Assembly: GCF_001989615.1 (NCBI RefSeq)
Contig: NZ_CP019067.1
Span: 1,240,001-1,304,000, forward strand
Direction of reading: 5' to 3'
Source: Halorientalis sp. IM1011
GTDB taxonomy: Archaea; Halobacteriota; Halobacteria; Halobacteriales; Haloarculaceae
DNA: 64,000 nt
The notes under the pieces: model-generated
What the model was told of the DNA's origin: nothing
The model's input: the letters and a program-made list of their open reading frames with translations, nothing else
The model's database searches: none
Program-made: the position numbers and the translations under genes
In this document: positions 51,525 to 60,047 of the stretch, one piece after another
Numbering within the stretch: the first letter of the stretch is position 1
Layout: every line of letters starts with the position of its first letter

Positions 51525-52394
51525 ATGACGCACGACACCCTCACCACCGGTCGGGTGCGGATGGCGGTCAGCCGCGCCATTACCGTCGCGGTCCACAGCA
51601 ACGTCCTCATCGCGGTCGCGGCCGCGAGCGTCGCCGTGACCGCCAGCCTGCTCTGTGACTACCCCATCGCACCCCTGCCGGTCGGCATCGTCTTCGCGGC
51701 GACGCTGTTCGTCTACGGCTGCAACCGGCTCACCGACCTCGCGGAGGACGAGCGAAACCTCCCGGGCCGGGCGGCGTTCACCCGCCGGTACGGTCGCCCG
51801 CTGGCCGCCGTCGGCACAGTCCTGTATCTCGGGACCGTCGGGCTGGCGTTCGCCCGCGACCTGCCGGGCGCGTCCTTCCTCTGGCTCCCGGCAGCGGTCG
51901 CGGGGCTGTACTCGCTGGGCCGGCTGAAGCGGATCTTCCTCGTGAAGAACCTGCTCGTCGGCGTCTCGTGGGGGATCGTCCCGCTGGGCGTCGGCGTCTA
52001 CTTCGGGACGATACGGCCCCCGCTCGTCGCCTTCGCGGGCTACGTGGCGGTCATGCTGACGACCGCCGCGGTCGTCTTCGACGTCAAGGACGTCGCGGGC
52101 GACCGGCGCGAGGGGATTCGGACCGTTCCAGTCCTGTTCGGCCCGGCGACGACCCGACGGGTCGCCCAGCTGACGAACCTCGGGGCCGCGGGGGCGGTCG
52201 TCGCCCTGGTCTGGTCCGGTCTGCTCCCGGCCCGGTTCCTCGTCCTCCTCGCGTTCAACGCCTACGTCGGCTGTTACGTGCCGCTGGCGACGCCCGACCG
52301 CGGGCCGCTGTTCTACGGATTCGTGATCGACGGCGAGCACGTCTTCCTCGCCGCACTCGTGGTCGTACTGGACGCCGTCGGGTGGCTCGGTTAG
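51525..52394 (+). CDS. UbiA family prenyltransferase
   Basis: A 289-residue membrane enzyme with eight to nine helices. The two Asp-rich motifs are NRLTDLAEDE near 77 (NDxxD-type, first) and DVKDVAGDR near 189 (DxxxD, second), which bind the prenyl diphosphate with Mg2+. The family transfers prenyl chains to aromatic or hydroxyl acceptors in quinone, haem, archaeol or carotenoid synthesis. The acceptor here is not clear from sequence. It is divergent from the methyltransferase; the two make a plausible prenyl-acceptor modification pair. It shares the last 4 bases with the convergent RNase R gene (TTAG). Confidence 0.88.
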   Translation: MTHDTLTTGRVRMAVSRAITVAVHSNVLIAVAAASVAVTASLLCDYPIAPLPVGIVFAATLFVYGCNRLTDLAEDERNLPGRAAFTRRYGRPLAAVGTVLYLGTVGLAFARDLPGASFLWLPAAVAGLYSLGRLKRIFLVKNLLVGVSWGIVPLGVGVYFGTIRPPLVAFAGYVAVMLTTAAVVFDVKDVAGDRREGIRTVPVLFGPATTRRVAQLTNLGAAGAVVALVWSGLLPARFLVLLAFNAYVGCYVPLATPDRGPLFYGFVIDGEHVFLAALVVVLDAVGWLG

Positions 52395-53695
52395 TCGTCT
52401 TCGTCGACCACTTCGACCCCACGATTGTTGACCGCGGCGGGGTCCAGTCCCACTTCTTCGAGGAACTTGCGGTACTCGCGTTCGGCCTGCTCGCCGTCTT
52501 TCTGCTTGTCGGAGGCGTGCGAACAGAGGTCGCCGAGGTCGGCGGGCACCTCGTCGGTGTAGACGATCCAGTGGTTGACGAGGTCCGAGAGCCGCCGGAT
52601 GGGGCTGGTGAAGTGGCCGTAGATCTCGAAGTTCAGGGCGTGGTGGCCGCCGAAGGGGTCGCTCATGTACTTCGCGCGGGGCATGACCTTCATCACGGCC
52701 CGTTGAATCTGGTTGAGCTGGCGCTCGGGCGCTTCCTCCAGCGTCTCGTTGACGGCTTTGCGGGGGTCCTCGTGGCTGGCCGACACGGAGACGCCGTCCA
52801 GATCCTGAATCTCCTGGAGGGCCTCGTTCCACTGGTCGGGCGTGGGCTGTGGGTGGACGCGGTACATCGCTTCCAGACCCCGGTCCCACTGGAGGGTGTG
52901 CGTGACGGCCTTGTTGGCCTTCAGCATGCACTCCTCGATGATGGTGTGGGCCCGGTCCCGGCGGGGGTTGAGCACCAGCGATCCGTCTTCCTTGCGCTGT
53001 TCGTGGAGGCGGTCGGCGAGGTCCCAGACCTGTTCGCACTTGGTCGCGAGGTCGACCTCGGGGTCTTCCAGCAGGTCGTCTGCGCTCTCGGGGTCGTCCA
53101 GCAGTGACTCGGCCTGGGCGTAGGTGAGCCGGGCGTCGCTGCGGATGACGGACTTGTAGATGTCGATGGTCTCGTAGGAGAGCGTCTCGGGATCCAGATG
53201 CATCTCGACGGTGTGGGCCAGGCGGTCCTCGTGGGGGACCAGCGAGCAGACGGTCTCGGCGAGGATCGGCGGGAGCATGTGGACCGTGTAGGCAGGCAGG
53301 TAGACGGTGTTGGCTCGTTTGAGAGCCTCCGACCACATCTCGGTCTCGGGGTTGACGTAGTGGGTCACGTCGGCGATGTGGACCCAGAGGACGATCTCGT
53401 CCTCGCGCACGTCGATGGAGATGGCGTCGTCGAAGTCCTGTGCGTCGACGGGGTCGGTCGTCCAGGTGGTTAGCTCCCGGAGGTCCTCGCGGTCGTCGAG
53501 TTCCGACTCGACCTCGCTCTGTACGTCGTCGGTCAGTTCGTCCGCCTCCTGGCGGACGGCAGGCGGGAAGTCGTCGCGGATGTCGAACTTCTCGAACAGT
53601 TCCTCGCGCTTGTTGGCGAGGTGGCGGGCCATCTCCTCGTCGATCTCGACGGGGCCCTGGCCTTCCGCGGTCCCGGCCTCTGCCTGGTCGCTCAT
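52391..53695 (-). CDS. rnr: Ribonuclease R-like 3'-5' exoribonuclease, RNB domain only
   Basis: A 434-residue RNB-family exoribonuclease. The RNB catalytic core is clear: DPVDAQDFDDAISID near 82-96 with the acidic metal ligands, YVNPETEMWSEALKRANTVYLPAYTVHMLPP, and GHFTSPIRRLSDLVNHW near 365-385. Unlike bacterial RNase R (700-800 residues), there are no cold-shock and S1 domains: only a short acidic N-terminal extension. This minimal form is known from haloarchaea and degrades RNA processively from the 3' end. It overlaps the convergent UbiA gene by 4 bp. Confidence 0.93.
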   Translation of the reverse strand: MSDQAEAGTAEGQGPVEIDEEMARHLANKREELFEKFDIRDDFPPAVRQEADELTDDVQSEVESELDDREDLRELTTWTTDPVDAQDFDDAISIDVREDEIVLWVHIADVTHYVNPETEMWSEALKRANTVYLPAYTVHMLPPILAETVCSLVPHEDRLAHTVEMHLDPETLSYETIDIYKSVIRSDARLTYAQAESLLDDPESADDLLEDPEVDLATKCEQVWDLADRLHEQRKEDGSLVLNPRRDRAHTIIEECMLKANKAVTHTLQWDRGLEAMYRVHPQPTPDQWNEALQEIQDLDGVSVSASHEDPRKAVNETLEEAPERQLNQIQRAVMKVMPRAKYMSDPFGGHHALNFEIYGHFTSPIRRLSDLVNHWIVYTDEVPADLGDLCSHASDKQKDGEQAEREYRKFLEEVGLDPAAVNNRGVEVVDEDD

Positions 53696-53740
53696 GGCGT
53701 CCGGTAAGTGGACCCGGTAGTTAGTCGTGTCGCCACCCGG

Positions 53741-54043
53741 CTACGACTCCCGTCCCTCCGGGGAGTCCCCGCCCTCGGCCAGCAGGTCGTAGAACGTCGC
53801 GACGAACTCCTCGCGGTCGGTGTGGCCGGCCCGACTCTCGACGAGCAGCGACTCCAGCCCGTCCCGGGGCTGGTGACAGAGGTCCCGATAACAGTGTTTA
53901 CAGAGGTACTCGAATTCCTTGTCCTCGCGGTTCCAGCGGTCGCCGTGTTTGTCGTACTCGCGCGCGTCGCTACGGGCGACCGACTCCCCACAGGCGATGC
54001 AGGTGACCTGTGCGCCGTCCCGGTTCCGCCGGGAACCCCACAT
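53741..54043 (-). CDS. Small zinc-finger protein
   Basis: A 100-residue basic/acidic protein with two CxxC pairs: VTCIACGES near 13-20 and LCKHCYRDLCHQPR near 47-60 (an extra Cys at LCHQ), forming a treble-clef-like zinc finger. The conserved YDKHGDRWNREDKEFEYL lies between. It resembles haloarchaeal small zinc-finger families such as DUF7562. Probably RNA- or protein-binding; not known. It lies 45 bp upstream of rnr on the same strand, which suggests co-transcription with the exoribonuclease. Confidence 0.72.
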   Translation of the reverse strand: MWGSRRNRDGAQVTCIACGESVARSDAREYDKHGDRWNREDKEFEYLCKHCYRDLCHQPRDGLESLLVESRAGHTDREEFVATFYDLLAEGGDSPEGRES

Positions 54044-54109
54044 GAACTTGGGTTCGGTCGGTGCGTACTTAGCCCTTTTCGAGACGGCGAGATAGATCCC
54101 GGATCGCCG

Positions 54110-54310
54110 TCACCGGAGGTCGGCGAGCGATACGGCGAGGTCCCGATCCGCTGTGAGCCAGGCCGAATAGAGGCTGTCCCCGTCGGCGGTCGAGAAGATC
54201 GTCACTTCCGTCGGGTCGTCCCAGTCGTCGTACATACACTCCAACTCGAACTCCGGTAGCTGGTCGAACTGGCCCTCCTCGGTCTCGGCGGCTCTGTCTA
54301 CGACGCTCAT
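54110..54310 (-). CDS. Small DUF7511-like protein
   Basis: A 66-residue acidic protein starting MSVVDRAAETEEGQFDQLPE, with FELECMYDDWDDPTEVTIFS as the likely conserved core and a C-terminal LTADRDLAVSLADLR. This matches the short haloarchaeal DUF7511 family as I recall it. Function unknown. The start at 54310 gives a clean N-terminus; nine extra codons upstream are possible. Confidence 0.6.
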   Translation of the reverse strand: MSVVDRAAETEEGQFDQLPEFELECMYDDWDDPTEVTIFSTADGDSLYSAWLTADRDLAVSLADLR

Positions 54311-54442
54311 TCCTGGCTCACCTCGATGATACGGCAACTGGCCGACGCTCCGCCCCGCTCGATCCGCCCTCGCTCGACATCACTCGGTTGCGACCAGCGT
54401 GCCATCCAGTTTCATCTAATTCGAATACAAATAAAAGGCTTT

Positions 54443-54465
54443 GTGATCCAATATCACACGTGATA
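54443..54465. promoter_or_regulatory. AT-rich inverted repeats, possible operator
   Basis: In the AT-rich gap between two genes, GTGAT (54443-54447) is followed by TATCAC-AC-GTGATA (54452-54465), so three half-sites of GTGAT/ATCAC type lie within 23 bp. This is a likely regulator binding site for one of the divergent genes (54310 minus, 54519 plus). Confidence 0.45.
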
Positions 54466-54518
54466 ACAGTGGGGTGGAGAGCGGGCGATTTATGCCGTGA
54501 GCGGGCGACGTGTCGGGT

Positions 54519-55013
54519 ATGCAGGTGAAATCACGGCACCACCTCCGCGCCGACGCGGTGGACGATCTGGAGTCGGCGCTGGCGGCGAAACTCGGCGTCA
54601 CGATGGACGCCGACACCCACGAGAAGGTCGAACTCGAGGGGACCGACTACGACCTCGTACTGGTCGACGACGAACCCGCAGTCGTCTACATCGAGGACGA
54701 GAGCGGCGAGCAGGAACCGTTCCTGACTGTGCGGGGCGCGAACGAGTATCCGCCCGAACGCAACGTCGTCACCGTCGACGCGGGCGCCATCTCGTTCGTC
54801 AGCGACGGCGCGGACGTGATGCGCCCGGGGATCACCGAGGCCGATTCCAGTATCGAGGCCGGCGACCTGATCGCCATCGCCGAGGAGAACCACGGGAAGG
54901 TGCTGGCGGTCGGCCGCGCCCGAACCGACGGCGACGACATGGCCGGCGACGAGGGCAAAGTTGTCGACAGCATCCACCACGTCGGGGACGACCTGTACGA
55001 GTTCTCAGTCTGA
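54519..55013 (+). CDS. PUA-domain RNA-binding protein (Tma20/MCT-1-like)
   Basis: A 164-residue protein with a C-terminal PUA domain (about 78-160; NVVTVDAGAISFVSDGADVMRPGIT, GDLIAIAEENHGKVLAVGRA). The N-terminal half (MQVKSRHHLRADAVDDLESA) is the MCT-1/Tma20-type prePUA domain. In eukaryotes the family binds tRNA and the 40S ribosome in reinitiation and recycling; archaeal members may be similar or related to the TGT PUA module. A TTTATG element at about 54489-54494 is 28 bp upstream of the ATG at 54519, so the longer GTG start (54510) is rejected. Confidence 0.82.
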   Translation: MQVKSRHHLRADAVDDLESALAAKLGVTMDADTHEKVELEGTDYDLVLVDDEPAVVYIEDESGEQEPFLTVRGANEYPPERNVVTVDAGAISFVSDGADVMRPGITEADSSIEAGDLIAIAEENHGKVLAVGRARTDGDDMAGDEGKVVDSIHHVGDDLYEFSV

Positions 55014-55129
55014 GTTGCGGGCCCCGCTCCGTCTGACACGCGACCGACGCACGGAACCACTGTTTCCACGGTTTAACGGCCCAGACGGCCGGAAATGCAA
55101 GCTCGCGTAGATGTGTCTGACGAAAACCC

Positions 55130-55137
55130 TATACTTT
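55130..55137 (+). promoter_or_regulatory. TATA box of sepF
   Basis: TATACTTT preceded by the A-rich CGAAAACCC (a possible BRE) is centred about 25 bp upstream of the ATG at 55158, as expected for a leaderless sepF transcript. It decides the start, since the in-frame Met at 55095 would place the promoter inside the coding sequence. Confidence 0.6.
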
Positions 55138-55157
55138 TGGGAGTCACTTTCGAGGGT

Positions 55158-55511
55158 ATGGGCTTCATGAACAAACTCCTGGGTGAGTCGGGGTCGACGC
55201 GTCGTACCGACGACTACGTCGAACTCGACGGCGTCCAGGCGCCGGAGGCACAGGCCGACACGCAGATGCACATCGCCAAGATCAGCGAGAAGCAGGACGT
55301 CATCGACATCAAGGACGCGGTGTACGCCGGGGATATCGTCGTCGCCGACATCACGCGGCACACGACCCAGGACCGCACGATGGAGCAGATCACCGACGAA
55401 CTCCAGCAGGTCGCCCGCGGCGTCGGCGGCGACATCGTCCAGAAAGACGAGGATCAGATCATCATCACGCCCCGCGGCGTGAAGATCAGCCGCGAGAAAC
55501 TCGGTCGCTGA
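55158..55511 (+). CDS. sepF: Archaeal SepF cell-division protein
   Basis: A 117-residue SepF. The N-terminal MGFMNKLLGE is the amphipathic membrane-targeting helix, followed by a linker with TRRTDDYVELDGVQ and the C-terminal SepF domain (about 38-115; MHIAKISEKQDVIDIKDAVYAGDIVVADIT and DIVQKDEDQIIITPRGVKI). In haloarchaea SepF anchors FtsZ1/FtsZ2 to the membrane and is essential for division. The start comes from the TATA spacing and the membrane helix. It abuts the convergent DUF6114-like gene by 1 bp. Confidence 0.94.
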   Translation: MGFMNKLLGESGSTRRTDDYVELDGVQAPEAQADTQMHIAKISEKQDVIDIKDAVYAGDIVVADITRHTTQDRTMEQITDELQQVARGVGGDIVQKDEDQIIITPRGVKISREKLGR

Positions 55512-55512
55512 G

Positions 55513-55971
55513 CTACGTCTCTTCTTCGCTCTCGTCGTCCAGAATCAGGCGTTCGTACTCCGGCGTCGGTCGCCAGGCGAAACAGAGAATGCCGCCGGCG
55601 CTCGCGACGAGCATCCCGATCAGGTAGCCGCCGAAGGCGATCAGGAAGGACAGCGACGCGAGGACGAGTCCCGCGACGCCGAGTATCCGTGCTCGCTCGG
55701 GTCGCAACAGCACCGCCACGCCGACGAAGACGATGCCTGCGCCGACGACGGTCCCGAGGCTGGCCGTCGGATACGAATCGAACGGTCGCGTACTCAACAC
55801 GACCTGGAGCGACGGCCAGGCGACGAGCAACCCGCCGACGACGAGCAAGAGCGCGCCACCGAACGGCCGGGCACGACGCCACTCGGCGAACGTGATCGTC
55901 TCCACGTCGGTGTCCTCGTCCGCGGCGGTGAAAACGCCGTCGGAGCCATCGAGTTCCGAGCCGTCGGGCAT
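55513..55971 (-). CDS. DUF6114-like membrane protein
   Basis: A 152-residue membrane protein. The N-terminus is acidic, then EWRRARPFGGALLLVVGGLLVAW opens the domain, followed by three further helices (about 64-82, 88-108, 110-130). This four-helix pattern with the leading W-R-R-A-R-P-F is the mark of DUF6114. The start at 55971 overlaps the stop of the upstream gene by one base (TGATG), so translation is coupled. In Actinobacteria DUF6114 genes pair with DUF6230 genes; here the same pair appears together with a fused middle gene. Function unknown. Confidence 0.82.
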   Translation of the reverse strand: MPDGSELDGSDGVFTAADEDTDVETITFAEWRRARPFGGALLLVVGGLLVAWPSLQVVLSTRPFDSYPTASLGTVVGAGIVFVGVAVLLRPERARILGVAGLVLASLSFLIAFGGYLIGMLVASAGGILCFAWRPTPEYERLILDDESEEET

Positions 55972-57227
55972 CACAGGCAGTTGTCGGGCGCGGTGGTCGG
56001 GTCCGCGTCGGCCGGGATCGGCTCGCGGACGCCGCTGTTGTTACCCAGTTCGGCCCCGATCTTGAGCTTGAAGTCGGTCAGTACCGTCTCGGAGCTGCCG
56101 AGCTGGTGGGCCAGCAGCGACACGTCCCGACCGTTGGTCAGTCGCGGGTTGGTGTCCAGCCCGAGGCGGATGTCGTTGATCGTCCCGAATCCGCTGTCGT
56201 TGTGCGGCGTACAGCTCCAGTAGTCGATGGTGTCGGCCTTGATTCCTGGCGTCCCGGGGAACTCGATCAGGTCCAGTCGGGCCTCCAGGTGTTCCGAACG
56301 GAACTCCGAGATGTACACGTCGATTGCGCGGCCGTTGTCGGTCTCACTCGACGCGACGGCCTGTGAGGCAGTCAGCTCGAAGTAGACGTTCTTGCCGCCA
56401 CGCAGGTCGGTGTAGAGGTTCTCGTAGATCAGGAAGTCGTTGATCTCGACGTCGGCGACGCTCGTGCTGTCGAGTTGCTGTCGCGCGGCCCGGTCGATGT
56501 GTTCCTGACTCGTGCTGTCGACGGTGATGTTGAGACAGTCCTCGCCGCCGATGGCGAAGCTGGGATCGGTGTCACAGTCGGTCTGGTAGCTGTACATGCC
56601 GGCGTCGAGCGTCGCCTGACTGACGATGAACCCGTCGATCTCGTCGGACTGCTCCGGGAACGTGTCACCCGAGACGGCCGGCGCGGCCGTGAAGGCGAGC
56701 GCCAGGACGAGCCCACAGACCAGCGCGGCACGGCCGGTACGGAACACCGGACCGCGCTCGATGCGAACGGTGCTGTCGCGGTCCCAGGCGAGACAGATCA
56801 CCGCGCCGACGCCACCGATCACGAACCCCAGAAACACCAGTTCCGGGTGGCTGAAGGGGACGCCCGAGAGCAGGAGGCCGGCGAACGTGAACGCGACCAG
56901 CCCGAACCCGAGACCGGCGGCGGTCCGGGCTCTATCCGGTCGGGCGAGGGCGAACAACCCGATGACGACGGCGACGAAGGGCGCGGTCCCGCCGGCGAAT
57001 CCCACCGGCGTGATGCGGCCGAGCGGCACCGACGACAACTGGGCCAGGACGCGCCATGCGAGGACGGCGCTCCCGAGCGCCAGCAACGTCGCACCGAGCG
57101 TCGGTCTGCCCGCAGTCCACCGATCGAACCGGGCCCGAAGCCCGCCCGAGTCTCCGGACGGCGGGTCACTGTCGGTCGCTTCTCCCTGACCGCCGGTCGT
57201 ATCCTCACGCACCATATTCGAACTCAC
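55971..57227 (-). CDS. DUF6114-like / DUF6230-like fusion protein
   Basis: A 418-residue protein. The N-terminal part (about 30-150) has four helices and the lead FDRWTAGRPTLGATLLALGSAVLAW, which parallels the DUF6114 domain of the downstream gene. After a fifth helix (ALVCGLVLALAFTAAPAVSG, about 165-185) comes an exported domain of about 230 residues (EIDGFIVSQATLDAGMYSYQ) resembling the DUF6230-type extracytoplasmic domain of the upstream gene. The extracytoplasmic part contains paired Cys (DCDTDP, EDCLN, WSCTPH, DNCL) that may form disulphides. It starts inside the upstream gene's 3' end (start 57227 or Met at 57215) and is coupled to both neighbours. Confidence 0.72.
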   Translation of the reverse strand: MSSNMVREDTTGGQGEATDSDPPSGDSGGLRARFDRWTAGRPTLGATLLALGSAVLAWRVLAQLSSVPLGRITPVGFAGGTAPFVAVVIGLFALARPDRARTAAGLGFGLVAFTFAGLLLSGVPFSHPELVFLGFVIGGVGAVICLAWDRDSTVRIERGPVFRTGRAALVCGLVLALAFTAAPAVSGDTFPEQSDEIDGFIVSQATLDAGMYSYQTDCDTDPSFAIGGEDCLNITVDSTSQEHIDRAARQQLDSTSVADVEINDFLIYENLYTDLRGGKNVYFELTASQAVASSETDNGRAIDVYISEFRSEHLEARLDLIEFPGTPGIKADTIDYWSCTPHNDSGFGTINDIRLGLDTNPRLTNGRDVSLLAHQLGSSETVLTDFKLKIGAELGNNSGVREPIPADADPTTAPDNCL

Positions 57228-57867
57228 CGTCGTTGTTGTAGTCGTACCGCACTCGCAGGGACATATCCGAGAGCTGGATCTGATCCGCCGAGAGCGTCGA
57301 GGTCGTTATCTTCGCCCCGCGCAACTCGAAGGCCTGGTCGCCGTCGCCCGGTCTGGTCGCACCTGCGTCGCTGCCCTCGATCTGGAGCGTATCGTCCGTG
57401 TTCGGTGCCTGGTTCGGGTTGGGACCGGCGTAGGCGTAGAAGCGGTCGTAGATCTCCGGTCCCGTCCGTTCGTCGAGGACGAACCCGCGCCAGGTCGCAG
57501 TCTGGGCGGTGATCCGGTCGGTCTTGAACGCGACGCCGCGTGCCGTCGCCTCCTCGCTCCGGATCTGGACCTGTAACCGTCCCGAGAGTCCCGGGACGTC
57601 GCTTACGTTCAACGTCTTCTGTAAGTTCATATCGCGGATGTAGCTACGCTCTACCTCGAACAGGACCGACGGCGTGACGATGCTCGTCTTCGCGGGAACG
57701 ACGGTCGCCTCGGATGCCGTCAGGTAGTCGGCCGATACGTTGAACCCCCCGGAGCTACTCAGCGGCACCGAGACGCCCACCCCCGTACTGAATATCAACA
57801 GCCCGACCAAGGCCCACAACGTAAGCAACACGCCAACGCCGCTGGCTAGCCGTTTGGTATCGTACAT
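57205..57867 (-). CDS. DUF6230-like exported protein
   Basis: A 220-residue protein with one N-terminal helix (about 8-30, SGVGVLLTLWALVGLLIFSTG) and a large beta-rich extracytoplasmic domain (FNVSADYLTASEATVVPAKTS, QIRSEEATARGVAFKTDRIT, SADQIQLSDMSLRVRYDYN). This fits DUF6230. It is the first gene of a three-gene operon with two DUF6114-like genes, all with overlapping ends. The domain may bind a small lipophilic ligand or polymer at the surface; that is not established. The upstream 330 bp are divergent with the ABC transporter genes. Confidence 0.75.
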   Translation of the reverse strand: MYDTKRLASGVGVLLTLWALVGLLIFSTGVGVSVPLSSSGGFNVSADYLTASEATVVPAKTSIVTPSVLFEVERSYIRDMNLQKTLNVSDVPGLSGRLQVQIRSEEATARGVAFKTDRITAQTATWRGFVLDERTGPEIYDRFYAYAGPNPNQAPNTDDTLQIEGSDAGATRPGDGDQAFELRGAKITTSTLSADQIQLSDMSLRVRYDYNNDGEFEYGA

Positions 57868-58197
57868 TGTTCAACCGTCCGGACCGAACGAGCCCCCCGA
57901 CCATCCCCTGGTCGTCGACGGGATCATCCGTCGTCGCGTCCGCCAGCACACAGGCTGTGCGCGCTGCCGATCTGGTGCCGTCCCCCCTGGTGGCCAGCAA
58001 CGCGACGGCCCAGCAGTGTGGCCGGTGCTGACTCGGTTCGGTCTCTTGGTCACCCAATGTCTACCGAGTCATATCAATGTTCCGGCCGCACAGGTGAATT
58101 TCCCTGCGAAGTGGTTGCCGATCGCCAGCGAGCGGACGGTCCGGACGACGACCGGAAAACGTGGGGCTTACCCGGCCAGCCCCGCTGACAGTGGACA
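57868..58197. other. Divergent intergenic region without gene
   Basis: These 330 bases separate the DUF6230 operon (leftward) and the ABC transporter (rightward). I see no credible ORF, palindrome array or RNA gene; short AT-rich stretches near 58072-58078 and 58090-58098 are the only promoter candidates. Confidence 0.5.
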
Positions 58198-59130
58198 ATG
58201 ACGCTCGCTATTCGCGCCCGAAATCTCCGAAAGGAGTACGAGAACGTTCGGGCACTGGACGGCCTCGACCTCTCGGTCGAGTCCGGGGAGTTTTTCGGTC
58301 TGCTCGGCCCCAACGGCGCGGGCAAGACCACGTTCATCAACATCCTCGTCGGCCTGGCCAACCGGACCGACGGCGAGGCGGCCGTGTTCGGCCACGACGT
58401 GGCCGAGGAGTACCAGCAGGCCCGCGACGCCATCGGACTGGCCCCCCAGGAGTACAACGTGGATCGGTTCTTCCCCATACAGGAAGTGCTGGAGCACAAG
58501 GCCGGCTACCACGGCGTCCCGCCGGGCGAGGCCACCCGCCGGGCCGAGGAGGCACTCAAGACCGTCGGCATCTACGAGAAACGCGACACGCGCTTCGACT
58601 GGCTGTCGGGCGGGATGAAGCGCCGGTTCATGCTCGCGCGAGCGCTGGTCTCCGATCCCGATCTCCTCATCCTCGACGAACCGACCGCCGGGGTCGACGT
58701 GCAGTTGCGTCGTGACCTCTGGGAGGTCATCAACCGCATGAACGACAGCGGGACCACCATCCTGCTGACCACCCATTACATCGAGGAGGCCGAGCGCCTC
58801 TGTGACCGCGTGGCTATCATGGACGAGGGGCGGAAAGTCGAGGAGGCCACACCGGGCGAACTGATGGACCGGGGGACCGACCGCATCGAGATCGGGCTCC
58901 GTTCGGTCCCGGCGACCGCACCCGAACTCGACGTGCCTGACGTGCACGACGCCCGGATCGAGGACGGCGACCTCGTGGTCACGGCCGCCCGTGGGAGTTC
59001 TGTCGTCCCCGACCTGCTCCGCCGGCTGGAGGCGGCGGGGTACACCGTCACCGAGGTCGACATCGAGCGGGCCTCGCTGGAAGAGGTGTTCGTCGACGTG
59101 ACCCGCACGGAGAGCGAGGTCGAAGCATGA
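58198..59130 (+). CDS. ABC transporter ATP-binding protein
   Basis: A 310-residue ATPase. Walker A is GPNGAGKT (near 39), the signature LSGGMKRRFMLARALV (near 141), Walker B LLILDEPTAGVD (near 158) and the H-loop THYIEEAERL. After the nucleotide domain (about 1-225) an 80-residue C-terminal extension (DLVVTAARGSSVVPDLLRRL) is typical of ABC-2-type drug, polysaccharide or DrrA-like exporters. It overlaps the permease gene by ATGA, so the pair is one transport operon. Substrate not determinable. Confidence 0.94.
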   Translation: MTLAIRARNLRKEYENVRALDGLDLSVESGEFFGLLGPNGAGKTTFINILVGLANRTDGEAAVFGHDVAEEYQQARDAIGLAPQEYNVDRFFPIQEVLEHKAGYHGVPPGEATRRAEEALKTVGIYEKRDTRFDWLSGGMKRRFMLARALVSDPDLLILDEPTAGVDVQLRRDLWEVINRMNDSGTTILLTTHYIEEAERLCDRVAIMDEGRKVEEATPGELMDRGTDRIEIGLRSVPATAPELDVPDVHDARIEDGDLVVTAARGSSVVPDLLRRLEAAGYTVTEVDIERASLEEVFVDVTRTESEVEA

Positions 59131-59993
59131 ACGGGGACGACGGCGTCGGCGTGGCGAGCGACGGCGGCTACGCGGGAGATCAGTCCGCTGAGACGGGCGG
59201 CGGGAGCGTGCTCGACCGCCTGCTCCCCACCGGCTTCCGGACGCTGTTCCACCGCGAGGTGTTGCGGTTCGTCCGCCGCCCGCGGAACACCTTCCTCCCG
59301 CCGGCGATCACGAACGTGCTCTACTTCTCGGTGTTCGGCGTCATCCTCGGGGGCCGGATCGACTCGTTCGTCCTCGATGGCCGGGAGATCGAGTACATCG
59401 CCTTCATCCTCCCCGGCCTGATCGTGCTGGGAGCCATCTCGAACGCCTTCGAGAACTCCTCCTTTTCCATCTTCCACGGCCGCTGGAACGAGTACATCCA
59501 CGAGGTGCTGACTTCGCCGCTGCCCTACCACTCGATGGTGCTCGCCTACATCCTCTCGTCGGCGCTCCGCGGGCTCGTCGTCGGAATCATCATCGGACTG
59601 ATCGGCCTGCTCTTTACCAGCGTGCCGGTCGCGCGCCCGCTGTATCTGGTGGCGTTCATGCTCGTGATCTGTTTGCTGTTCGCGAGTTTCGGCGTCGTCG
59701 GCGGGCTGTGGGCGCGGGACTTCGACTACCTCACGGTACTGAACCAGTTCATCCTCCGCCCGCTGGTCTTCTTCGGCGGCGTCTTCTACTCGCTGGACGC
59801 GCTGGAGGGGATCGCCTACACCGTCTCGCTGTTCAACCCGATGGTGTACATGGTCAACGGCGTGCGCTACGGCTTCTTCGGGGCGGCCGAACTCCCGCCC
59901 AACGAGTCGCTTGCCGTCCTCTCGGCGCTGACCCTCGCGGTCGTCGCCCTCGACGTGGAACTGTTCCGGCGTGGCTACGGCCTGGTCGACTGA
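59127..59993 (+). CDS. ABC-2 type permease
   Basis: A 288-residue permease with six helices: about 55-75, 90-110, 135-160, 168-190, 200-225 and 260-280. The ABC-2 family pattern is present (FRTLFHREVLRFVRRPRNTF at the cytoplasmic start, and RPLVFFGGVFYSLDAL late). It pairs with the upstream ATPase as a homodimer exporter. Start and stop overlap as ATGA. The cargo is unknown. Confidence 0.92.
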   Translation: MNGDDGVGVASDGGYAGDQSAETGGGSVLDRLLPTGFRTLFHREVLRFVRRPRNTFLPPAITNVLYFSVFGVILGGRIDSFVLDGREIEYIAFILPGLIVLGAISNAFENSSFSIFHGRWNEYIHEVLTSPLPYHSMVLAYILSSALRGLVVGIIIGLIGLLFTSVPVARPLYLVAFMLVICLLFASFGVVGGLWARDFDYLTVLNQFILRPLVFFGGVFYSLDALEGIAYTVSLFNPMVYMVNGVRYGFFGAAELPPNESLAVLSALTLAVVALDVELFRRGYGLVD

Positions 59994-60047
59994 ACGGCCC
60001 GGTCCCGGAAGCTGAACCGTTTTGACTCACCGGCCCCTCTCTCCTGT

